Positions 53,105 through 60,445 of a stretch of 64,000 bases of DNA are shown here, piece by piece. Location of the stretch: the NCBI GenBank assembly GCA_005110385.1, contig DUDT01000012.1, forward strand, positions 148,600 through 212,599, written 5' to 3'. The notes under the pieces are model-generated. The model saw only the letters and a list, made by a program, of their open reading frames with translations. It was not told where the DNA came from and searched no databases. A program made the translations under genes and the position numbers. Positions within the stretch are counted from its first letter, which is position 1. Each line of letters starts with the position of its first letter. This DNA is from Candidatus Melainabacteria bacterium. Its GTDB lineage: Bacteria > Cyanobacteriota > Vampirovibrionia > LMEP-6097.

Positions 53105-53116
53105 AATCGTATTGTG
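53102..53116. promoter_or_regulatory. Overlapping symmetric divergent promoter, leaderless on both sides
   Basis: CATAAT (53102-53107) ends 6 nt before the GTG at 53114 on the plus strand and contains the asparaginase CAT (start codon) on the other. ATTGTG (53111-53116), read CACAAT on the minus strand, ends 6 nt before the asparaginase ATG and contains the plus-strand GTG. Each -10 element thus covers the other gene's start codon. No leader is possible for either transcript if these are used. Confidence 0.5.
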
Positions 53117-54052
53117 GGAAAAAGAAATTTAACAGTCATTAGTAAGAATATCAGCATATTAATGCTTTTCGTGAGTCTTTCAGGAGCCTTCTTCCCGACT
53201 GTGTTTCTTGCTAATTCTTCTACTATTGCGGCAAAAGAGGTCTCAGATTCTGATCATCCAGTAAAACATTTTCTTGATGATTTTTATTCTGCTTGGAATG
53301 CTCATGATATAGAAAAACTGATGTCTTTTTATAGTAAAAGCTTTATTAGTGCAGATGGAATTATTAAAGATGATTATAAAAAGCTTACAGAAAGGCTTTG
53401 GACTAATTATCCGAATATTCAGCTGGTTAATCGTAAGCGAGCTTTTAGAAATCAAGATATGTATTCTACTGTAACTACCGTGGACTACTATATAGGTGAG
53501 ACCAAGGATGTTAATCCCGACTTTAATGAAAGAGGGAAAATAAATGCTCTTTCTCAAGGCAGTATGTATCTTAAAAGATACGGAAAGGACTGGAAAATAG
53601 AATCAGATAGAATTAATTTCGAGCTTACTACTGTCACCTTTGGTAGAGCGAAGAAGATGTTGGATGAAAATTATATTTATTTTTCAGCTCCAGAGCAGGT
53701 AGATGCCGGGCAAGATTATTCTGCGGCTCTGTATTTCGCTGGTGGTGATGATTATAGTGTTTCTGCTTCTATAGATAAAGAATTAGTTCAGTATGTAGAT
53801 GAGCCAGAGGCTATCGATGAAGATTATCAAGATTTAACTGCAAAGAAGTTAGAGAGACTATTTAAGGCTAATGATAATAAATACAATGAATTAGTCAGTG
53901 CTACAGCTCTTTTCTATAAAGGCTTAGTCGATCCTCAGCTAGATGGAATACTCTTTATATCGAAAAGAGTAAATGTCTTAGTTAAGCCTGAAGCCTTAGT
54001 GGTAAAAAAGATAGTTAAAGAACCTTTTTCTAGTGCAGAGTTTAACGAATAA
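53114..54052 (+). CDS. Exported NTF2-like (SnoaL/DUF4440) protein
   Basis: A 312-residue protein with an N-terminal signal sequence (ISKNISILMLFVSLSGAFFP, cleavage near FLANS). The first mature domain (about residues 50-150) matches the NTF2-like/DUF4440 layout, with HPVKHFLDDFYSAWNAHDIE, LMSFYSKSFI and SQGSMYLKRYGKDWKIESDR. The C-terminal part (about 155-300) has a second beta-rich domain with acidic patches and no family match. The start is GTG at 53114, directly after the shared promoter. Its last 20 nt overlap tilS. The role is unknown; such domains often bind small ligands in the envelope. Confidence 0.8.
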   Translation: MGKRNLTVISKNISILMLFVSLSGAFFPTVFLANSSTIAAKEVSDSDHPVKHFLDDFYSAWNAHDIEKLMSFYSKSFISADGIIKDDYKKLTERLWTNYPNIQLVNRKRAFRNQDMYSTVTTVDYYIGETKDVNPDFNERGKINALSQGSMYLKRYGKDWKIESDRINFELTTVTFGRAKKMLDENYIYFSAPEQVDAGQDYSAALYFAGGDDYSVSASIDKELVQYVDEPEAIDEDYQDLTAKKLERLFKANDNKYNELVSATALFYKGLVDPQLDGILFISKRVNVLVKPEALVVKKIVKEPFSSAEFNE

Positions 54053-54965
54053 AGTAAAGGCTTATGTCTTCGACAATAACTTAGAAGGGCGATCTATTGC
54101 CATAGCTTGCTCTGGTGGTCTAGATTCTATGGTTTTACTTCAGGCGTTAAGTGAAATATATAAGCCTGAAAAAATATTTGTTTTACATTGTGATCATGCT
54201 TGGCATGAAGCATCTACTCAAATAAGTAAATCTCTTGGTAATTACTGCAAAGAACGAGCTTTTAATTATATTTCAGTGAAATTTGATTTTACGGATCTCA
54301 AAAAAAATGAAGAAAATGCTCGGGATCTACGTTTTCAGTTTTTTATTCAGAAAGCGGCGGAGCTAGGTGTGCGGGACTTATTTATGGGGCATCATTTAGA
54401 TGATAATGTTGAGACCATTCTGTTCAGGCTTTTTCGAGGAACAGGCGTTGCTGGCTTAAAGGGTATACCATTAGAGAATTTATTAGAATCATCTGGGCTT
54501 ACTTTACATCGTCCATTACTGAGATGTGAGAAAAAAGAACTACAAGAATATGCTAAAGATTTTAATTTAACTATATGGGAAGATCCTTCTAATGCTTCAG
54601 ATCTTTATTCGAGAAACAGAATTCGTTTAAATATCTTTCCTGAAGCAGAAAAAATTAATCCTAAGTTTAAAAACAATATTAACCGCCTTGCCCTACTTAT
54701 TGAGGAGCAAGAGGCTTATATTAATGCTCAGCTAGAAGCTACTATGCAAAAGCTTGGGAGCTTGCCCTGGGCTTTAGAATCTTTTAAGAGTTTAGAAAGA
54801 CTAATACAGCGCAGGCTTTTAGAGCGTTTCTTTACGACTAATATCGATTTTCAGAATGATTTTCTGGAAGCTATTCAGAAAGGTGGTTTTCATCGTATTA
54901 ATTTTTCTAAAGATAGGTTTTTTACTATAAAACAAAAAAAAATTTATTTAGAGAATAACGCATAA
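54033..54965 (+). CDS. tilS: tRNA(Ile)-lysidine synthase TilS
   Basis: TilS puts lysidine on C34 of tRNA-Ile2 so that AUA is read correctly. The ATP-pyrophosphatase domain is clear: IAIACSGGLDSMVLLQALSE (PP loop), VLHCDHAWHEAS, ARDLRFQFFIQKAAELG, FMGHHLDDNVETILFRLFRG and GLKGIPLENLLE, ending in the WEDPSNASDLYSRNRIRLNI motif. At 310 residues it is a short type with only a small C-terminal part. The start is GTG at 54033, 20 nt inside the preceding gene. The stop falls in a diverged copy of the dispersed repeat. Confidence 0.93.
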   Translation: MQSLTNKVKAYVFDNNLEGRSIAIACSGGLDSMVLLQALSEIYKPEKIFVLHCDHAWHEASTQISKSLGNYCKERAFNYISVKFDFTDLKKNEENARDLRFQFFIQKAAELGVRDLFMGHHLDDNVETILFRLFRGTGVAGLKGIPLENLLESSGLTLHRPLLRCEKKELQEYAKDFNLTIWEDPSNASDLYSRNRIRLNIFPEAEKINPKFKNNINRLALLIEEQEAYINAQLEATMQKLGSLPWALESFKSLERLIQRRLLERFFTTNIDFQNDFLEAIQKGGFHRINFSKDRFFTIKQKKIYLENNA

Positions 54966-54985
54966 AATGGAGTTCCGCTACACGC
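54957..54985. repeat. Dispersed repeat copy H (diverged) at the tilS stop
   Basis: ACGCATAAAATGGAGTTCCG corresponds to ACGTAGAAATTGGAGTTCCG of copy B with three differences. The TAA of tilS lies inside it. Confidence 0.45.
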
Positions 54986-55003
54986 CCTTTAAGTTTAATT
55001 AGC

Positions 55004-55009
55004 TATAAT
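55004..55009 (+). promoter_or_regulatory. -10 element TATAAT of hpt
   Basis: TATAAT ends 14 nt before the ATG at 55024, leaving a leader of about 7 nt with no Shine-Dalgarno sequence. Confidence 0.5.
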
Positions 55010-55023
55010 GGTTTATCCACCTT

Positions 55024-55572
55024 ATGCTTAATGTTAAAGACCGTAGTGCGATTAAAGTTCTTTACTCTGCTGAACAGATTCAGCAGAGAATTCAAGAATT
55101 AGCTCAGCAGATTTCAAGAGATTATAAAGATGTCGATGATTTAGTCGTAGTCGGGGTTCTGAAAGGAGCTTTTATATTTACTGCTGATTTGGTGAGAGCG
55201 ATGGGATTACCTGTGCAGATAGAGTTTATAAAGTTATCTAGCTATAATAACGATGAAACTGAAAGCTCTGGTAAGGTAAAGGCTGTAGATTTATCTTTGC
55301 CTGAATTGAAAGGGCGCAATGTCCTTGTGGTAGAGGATATTATAGACTCAGGCAGAACTGCTAAGTTCTTGTTGGATTTTTTTAACGAGCATCTTTCTGC
55401 AAAATCAGTAAAAATCGCAGCTTTATTTGATAAGCCCTGTAGAAGAGCAGAAGAATTAGAGTATATAAAACCAGACTACTGTTGTTTTACTATCGATGAT
55501 TATTTTATTTTGGGCTATGGTTTAGATTATTCTCAGTGTTTTAGAGAGTTGCCGTTTGTTGGTTATGTGTAA
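55024..55572 (+). CDS. hpt: Hypoxanthine phosphoribosyltransferase
   Basis: Hpt salvages hypoxanthine/guanine to IMP/GMP with PRPP. The 182-residue length is normal. SAEQIQQRIQELAQQISRDY, VVVGVLKGAFIFTADLVRAM, the flexible-loop region ELKGRNVLVVEDIIDSGRTA (PRPP motif with the acidic pair) and DYFILGYGLDYSQCFRELPF are all present. tilS followed by hpt is a common bacterial order (often with ftsH next); here ftsH is absent. The 3' end overlaps the convergent large unknown gene by 32 nt. Confidence 0.96.
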   Translation: MLNVKDRSAIKVLYSAEQIQQRIQELAQQISRDYKDVDDLVVVGVLKGAFIFTADLVRAMGLPVQIEFIKLSSYNNDETESSGKVKAVDLSLPELKGRNVLVVEDIIDSGRTAKFLLDFFNEHLSAKSVKIAALFDKPCRRAEELEYIKPDYCCFTIDDYFILGYGLDYSQCFRELPFVGYV

Positions 55573-57679
55573 AAGCTTTATAGATCATTTTTTCTAATTC
55601 TCTCGCTTCGTGAGTGTCTTGCATTCGGTAAAAATTCCTACTTGGATTAGAGAATATTTTTTCATCCCCAAGATCTAAGCTAGGAGTTAATTCCTTTAAA
55701 CGCCGAGCAAGCTCTTCTTGATGCCCTGGATTTTCTTTAATACTTTTAGAGAAAAAAATGTCTATATCTAACTTCATTTGATTTGCAAGAGAGAGCTTCT
55801 GTCTGAGGCTTCTGCCTCCTGTTATGGGTTTCAAATCATTCTCAGGAAGAGCATAAGCGTAAATGCAAGGATAAGGTTTCTCCTGCTGAGCAGCATTTTT
55901 ACCTGCTTTGCAATCTAAAGCGAGTATCTTTATAGCTTGACCAGGTTTTCTTTTAATCACTAATGCATCTGCCCCTAGACGGTTATTAATAAAACCTACT
56001 TCATTAGGTGCTATTACGATGAACTCGCCTTTATCATGATGAGCCAAATCCTGTAAACCTAGTAGGAAACGCTTTTCAGCATAATTCCCTAGGGTCTCTA
56101 GTGTGTAATTGGTTTGCCGCAGAAAAAAATCATTAGCACCGACTTTCATTAAATCAAGATCTTGCGGTTTAATCAGAGACCCGGCTGCATCTTCATTATG
56201 AAGTAACTCTTGTCGATAGTCATTATCTACATAGCTATTACTAAATACATCCTCTAAAAGATTTATATATCCAATTAAATATTCATAAGGCTTAGTAATA
56301 TCTAATTCTGGTGAAAAACCTTTTGATTTTGTGCCAGGAAACTTTGAATCTAAATATTCTTTAATCCGAGCATTAGCTTGATCAGAGAAAATATTTCTGA
56401 AATCATCGAGAGATCTTTCATCAGAAGCTCCTAAAGGCTTAATTTTTCCAAAATATTTATTTATGGGATTTAATAGCTGTACTAAAAAAATATTAGCTGC
56501 TAGATCAGATCCTGAGTCAGAAGTCTGTTTTGGATTAGTTTCTAAAATTGATGGTTTTAAAGTTGCTAAAATATCTTTAATTAATGATCTCAATAATTTA
56601 ATTTTTCTTTTAAAGTCGCTGACAATATCTTTGAGACTGCTTTGTTCTATCTTATAATTTTTTTTGAATAATTTATCTGGATGACTCGACTTAACTTTAT
56701 CTGAGCTAGGCTCAGAAGGTTTTAATAAATCTTGGTATTCTTTTAGCTTAGAAGCTATACCTGAATATTCTAATAAAAAATACTGATTTAATAAATCAAT
56801 ATTATGACGATCTATCTTTTCAGGATTTATTTTAGACAATAGTGCTTCATAATCTCTTCTAATTTCAGACATTAATAGTAGAGGGGATGCTTTATCTGAA
56901 TTAGTACTATCTGCAAGAGAAAAGCCTTTTTCTCTATTATTGGAACGATTCTGCCTAGCAGCTTTTGCAAATTTATTAGCTTTATCTCTAGTAATCCTAG
57001 TCTGATCTAAATCCCTGAAGATTCTGTCTAATTTTCTATTTAGATTTGATAATTCTCTATAAAAAGGCTGGGTGATACTATGCTGAAAATTTTTTCTTAG
57101 ATTGATGAATTCTTCCTCATTTTTACTTTTTGCTAAATCTTCAAAAAAATTAGTGCAAATCAACCTAAACATTCCCGCACTAATCCAATTTAAAAAAAGT
57201 TTTTTTAAAATCTCATCATTACTTAGACTCTGAGATTCTGTATCTTGCCGCAATTTCTCAAAGTCTTGGATTTTAATATCCAAAGTATCTCTAATAATCT
57301 CTTCAGGAACTTTATTGATAAATTGTTCAATTAAAATTCTATTAAGATCCTCTTGTCGATCAAGTCCTTCACTGATCGATTGAATAAAGTTCCGGTATTG
57401 ACAAAAAACAGCTAAATTAACTTTATCCATAAGAGGCAATTTAGCTGCTAGATTTATTGACTGCTGTAAATCATTTAAGATACTTAATCGCTGAGTGCCT
57501 TGCTCAATATTACTTGCAAGTGTATCCATGAAAGAAGCACCAAGGATCATTCCCTTGGAGTCTGGTGCGCTTATATTTAATGAATTCTGTCTAACTGGAG
57601 CCACCGGTTCCGTGGGGACTGATTGAACTCTCCTAGTTGCTCCCCCATTTGCCGCATGAGTTCTTGCTGCTATTCGCAT
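55541..57679 (-). CDS. Large unknown protein with possible PD-(D/E)XK nuclease-like C-terminus
   Basis: A 712-residue protein, not recognised. The first about 40 residues are basic and polar (MRIAARTHAANGGATRRVQS), and the next 450 are alpha-helical and coil-rich, with frequent K/E/N and a run of serines/asparagines. Near residues 555-591 the sequence NEVGFINNRLGADALVIKRK then KILALDCKAGK has acid, GxD and DxK spaced as in PD-(D/E)XK nucleases (Asp571, Asp589, Lys591); this is a pattern match by eye only. No signal peptide. It is the last of three unknown genes on the minus strand, 37 nt after its neighbour. Confidence 0.8.
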   Translation of the reverse strand: MRIAARTHAANGGATRRVQSVPTEPVAPVRQNSLNISAPDSKGMILGASFMDTLASNIEQGTQRLSILNDLQQSINLAAKLPLMDKVNLAVFCQYRNFIQSISEGLDRQEDLNRILIEQFINKVPEEIIRDTLDIKIQDFEKLRQDTESQSLSNDEILKKLFLNWISAGMFRLICTNFFEDLAKSKNEEEFINLRKNFQHSITQPFYRELSNLNRKLDRIFRDLDQTRITRDKANKFAKAARQNRSNNREKGFSLADSTNSDKASPLLLMSEIRRDYEALLSKINPEKIDRHNIDLLNQYFLLEYSGIASKLKEYQDLLKPSEPSSDKVKSSHPDKLFKKNYKIEQSSLKDIVSDFKRKIKLLRSLIKDILATLKPSILETNPKQTSDSGSDLAANIFLVQLLNPINKYFGKIKPLGASDERSLDDFRNIFSDQANARIKEYLDSKFPGTKSKGFSPELDITKPYEYLIGYINLLEDVFSNSYVDNDYRQELLHNEDAAGSLIKPQDLDLMKVGANDFFLRQTNYTLETLGNYAEKRFLLGLQDLAHHDKGEFIVIAPNEVGFINNRLGADALVIKRKPGQAIKILALDCKAGKNAAQQEKPYPCIYAYALPENDLKPITGGRSLRQKLSLANQMKLDIDIFFSKSIKENPGHQEELARRLKELTPSLDLGDEKIFSNPSRNFYRMQDTHEARELEKMIYKAFTHNQQTATL

Positions 57680-57716
57680 AATTTTAGAATCCTTTATGGC
57701 ATTGATTAAGATAATA

Positions 57717-58769
57717 TCACGCCTTGGCGGATGTTTGTAAACCTAAATTATCTATATTATCTGTCGGTAAATTCATGACTTCTTTTTCTAAGTCACGAAT
57801 CAGGTACATACCAGCAGCTCTTAAGCCGAGGTAAGCATTCGGAACTATGTTATATAGAGTGGTAAATAGACCAGCCCCAAGCACTCCCATTCTGTCAAAT
57901 ACTGGTTTAATCGCTAAGGCGGCTTCGTCTATAAGTAAGCAGCTTTGTCTGATGTAATGATTATTTTTAGTTAGAAGTAGAAGTCCGTCTATGCTTTGTT
58001 GAACCAAAGAAGGAACGGTTTTGCCGTAAATATTTTGGAATCTTTCAGTTAAAAGTTTTCTTACTAAACTGAATTTCTGTTTTTCAAGCTGAGCATCATT
58101 ATTTAGCTTTTCTGCTGATGATTCATATTCTAAAAATTTAGCTTCTTTTAGTTCTTTATAAGTTCTAATTTCTTCTTTGAGATTCTCGCTGAGATTTGCT
58201 TTGGAGTCGGGATTGATTTTAAATAAACTGCTGAAAACTTTTTTAGTACTAGAGTTTATAAACTTTTCTGCTCGCTCATTAAGGCTATGAAATAATTTAG
58301 GATTTTTCTGACTAATATAATCGCTAAACTTATGAACTATTCTATCCATGTAAGGATCAAGTTTGCCGATGGTTCTTTCTGCAGCTAAGACTCCGATTAA
58401 GCCAGAAAATATCTGTCTAGTTTCTTTGCCTTGATCTGACTGTGAGTCTCTTACTAGCAGCTTATCTCCTGTTTTTTTTATTAAATCGATTACCCAGGAG
58501 CAGGGTCCATAAGTTAATGCTGAACTGGATAATGCATCTAAGCCTATGGTTACAATATTTTTAGGTTCGTGTAGCTTTTTGATTTGAGCTTGTTTTTCCT
58601 GTTCGGCTTTTAAATCAGGATTTTCTATTATTGAGCCATTTTTAGCTTCTGTGATGGCAAAAGGGCTTACAACTGTTTCCTGCTCTAGAGGGGAGGCGTT
58701 TCTATCTAGGCTTGCATTTGCAAGCACCATGTTATCTCTATGGAGAGTGGTGTTCTGGAGGCTATCCAT
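57717..58769 (-). CDS. Unknown protein, paralogue of the gene at 58906-60213
   Basis: A 350-residue protein of unknown function. It shares with the upstream neighbour a C-terminal block: DEAALAIKPVFDRMGVLGAG then LFTTLYNIVPNAYLGLRAAG here, versus NEAALVVKPLLDKFGPPGAA and FFFDVVPNAYIFVTRPIAMF there, plus a middle block AAERTIGKLDPYMDRIVHKF versus AAEESIGKVLDPQWKILFPK. The order and spacing agree, so the two arose by duplication. The N-terminus (about 55 residues) is disordered; hydrophobic Gly/Ala-rich helices near the C-terminus could insert into membranes. There is no signal peptide. Confidence 0.82.
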   Translation of the reverse strand: MDSLQNTTLHRDNMVLANASLDRNASPLEQETVVSPFAITEAKNGSIIENPDLKAEQEKQAQIKKLHEPKNIVTIGLDALSSSALTYGPCSWVIDLIKKTGDKLLVRDSQSDQGKETRQIFSGLIGVLAAERTIGKLDPYMDRIVHKFSDYISQKNPKLFHSLNERAEKFINSSTKKVFSSLFKINPDSKANLSENLKEEIRTYKELKEAKFLEYESSAEKLNNDAQLEKQKFSLVRKLLTERFQNIYGKTVPSLVQQSIDGLLLLTKNNHYIRQSCLLIDEAALAIKPVFDRMGVLGAGLFTTLYNIVPNAYLGLRAAGMYLIRDLEKEVMNLPTDNIDNLGLQTSAKA

Positions 58770-58822
58770 TATTTAGGCATGAGATTATTGCACCATGTGC
58801 AATGGTTTCTGTGCATTAAACG

Positions 58823-58839
58823 AGGACGCTGTGCGTCCT
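58823..58839. terminator. Short hairpin between the two paralogous genes
   Basis: AGGACGC-TGT-GCGTCCT is a perfect 7-bp stem with a 3-nt loop. On the minus strand it is followed by TCGTTTAATGC, a poor T-run, so it is at best a weak or partial terminator between the two genes. Confidence 0.4.
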
Positions 58840-58905
58840 TGCTCTGTATCGCACCAATATATAAGGTATTTGGATGTGTAATATTGTTATGAATATTTGG
58901 GGAGA

Positions 58906-60213
58906 TTAATGCTTATTGGCTGAGCCTTTCTCGGGGAGCCTTATCCCAAGAGTATTAGCATGATCTAGTAATTCTTTTTCTTTGAGATTAATCGCAAACA
59001 TCGCAATAGGTCTAGTGACAAATATATAAGCATTTGGCACAACGTCAAAGAAGAAATGATAAATAGCAGCACCAGGAGGGCCGAATTTATCTAGTAGTGG
59101 TTTTACAACAAGAGCTGCCTCATTTGCAAGTAAGCTCAGTCTGGTTTTTGATGATTCGTCTACACAGGCAAAGGCGACATCAAGAGCTTTGGCTACAGGG
59201 ACTGGCATTTTTTTGCCATAGAGTTTCTGGTAATCATCATTTAGCATTTCACGGACTAATTTCGCGAAGTGCATTTCATCTTTATGATCAATTTCTGCTT
59301 TATTCTTAATATAATCTATGACTCGAGCTTTAAGATCTTGATTAACAAAGTCTTTACTCTCGCTGGTTTCAAGTTTTTTACCAAATACACCAAGTATTCC
59401 ATGGATAATTTGTTTGATAAGCTTATCACCAGCTTGATTCATTTTAATTAAAGCGCCTGGAATTTTATTATCTAAGAATTTCCGAATTTTTGGAAATAGG
59501 ATTTTCCATTGTGGATCAAGGACTTTACCGATAGATTCTTCAGCAGCATAGAAGCCCACGCCACCAACAGCTAAATTTGCAGCTAATTTACCATTTTCAG
59601 GTAAAGAAGTCTTTTCTATAGGCCCATGACCGAGTTTTTTAAACAGTGAAACTATACCCGGACCAACAACATTTCCTAATACATGGCTGGTTATTGTGTC
59701 GAATACGGTATCAACGGTCCCACCCTTAGTATTTTTTACAGGCGTAAATGCTCCCCTTGACTCTAACTCAAAAAGCTCCATCATCTGTCCGACACCTTTA
59801 ATCGCGTCAGCATATTTCTTGGATTCTATATTCGTTTGAAGAGTTTCTAAATGTTGATTTTTAGCAGAAATATTCTTTTCATCTGGAGTAAAATTCGCTT
59901 TAATCGTATTCAGTAAATCTAAAGTTAAGGCGTCTGCTTTTATATCTTCCTTAGCGTCTTTCCCGCCCTTACCTAAAATTTCTCTGATTTGCGCTAATCT
60001 TTTGAGCTGTTCAAAATCATGAGATTTAAAATTCTCAGATTCGTGCAATTTACCTAAATCTAGAGGAGTAGGAGGAGTAGCCTGAACTGTGGCTGTATTC
60101 TTCGAAGTTTTACTAGGATCGGAATTCAAGCTAGGTGCAGCCGTGCTTTCTGTCTGTGATGACTGAGCTATTTGTGAATTATTTGGAAGTGTAGACTTAC
60201 GGTCAACCTGCAA
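58906..60213 (-). CDS. Unknown protein, paralogue of the gene at 57717-58769
   Basis: A 435-residue protein that shares its middle and C-terminal blocks with the downstream neighbour (see NEAALVVKPLLDKFG, VVPNAYIFVTRPIAMF and YQKLYGKKMPVPVAKALDV versus FQNIYGKTVPSLVQQSIDG). The first 60 residues are Ser/Thr/Pro-rich and probably disordered (NSQIAQSSQTESTAAPSLNS). A Gly-rich hydrophobic stretch (KLAANLAVGGVGFYAAEESI) lies mid-protein. The start is a TTG at 60213; no ATG is available between the upstream stop and this point. No family is recognised and no signal peptide is seen. The 232 nt upstream (60214-60445) are AT-rich and hold the carB promoter. Confidence 0.82.
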   Translation of the reverse strand: MQVDRKSTLPNNSQIAQSSQTESTAAPSLNSDPSKTSKNTATVQATPPTPLDLGKLHESENFKSHDFEQLKRLAQIREILGKGGKDAKEDIKADALTLDLLNTIKANFTPDEKNISAKNQHLETLQTNIESKKYADAIKGVGQMMELFELESRGAFTPVKNTKGGTVDTVFDTITSHVLGNVVGPGIVSLFKKLGHGPIEKTSLPENGKLAANLAVGGVGFYAAEESIGKVLDPQWKILFPKIRKFLDNKIPGALIKMNQAGDKLIKQIIHGILGVFGKKLETSESKDFVNQDLKARVIDYIKNKAEIDHKDEMHFAKLVREMLNDDYQKLYGKKMPVPVAKALDVAFACVDESSKTRLSLLANEAALVVKPLLDKFGPPGAAIYHFFFDVVPNAYIFVTRPIAMFAINLKEKELLDHANTLGIRLPEKGSANKH

Positions 60214-60430
60214 AGCAAGCTCCAGTTATCAATAAATTAGATAGTCTTAGTGGGGATTTTACTGGAAATCGCACAAGTGGCTTACCTTTAAGATTATGTT
60301 TAATATGTAATAGTAAATACTATTTTATACAAAGTAAAGATATTTTACAAGTTGATTGTTTATTTTTCTGTAAACGTTAATTTTGAGCTTTGTTTAGTAA
60401 AACTGCATTTTGTGCTGACTATATTTTTGA

Positions 60431-60436
60431 TAAAAT
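60431..60436 (+). promoter_or_regulatory. -10 element TAAAAT directly before carB
   Basis: TAAAAT ends 9 nt before the ATG at 60446, within a GATAAAATC context, so the transcript should have a leader of 0-3 nt and no ribosome-binding site. Confidence 0.45.
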
Positions 60437-60445
60437 CAAGCTTTA

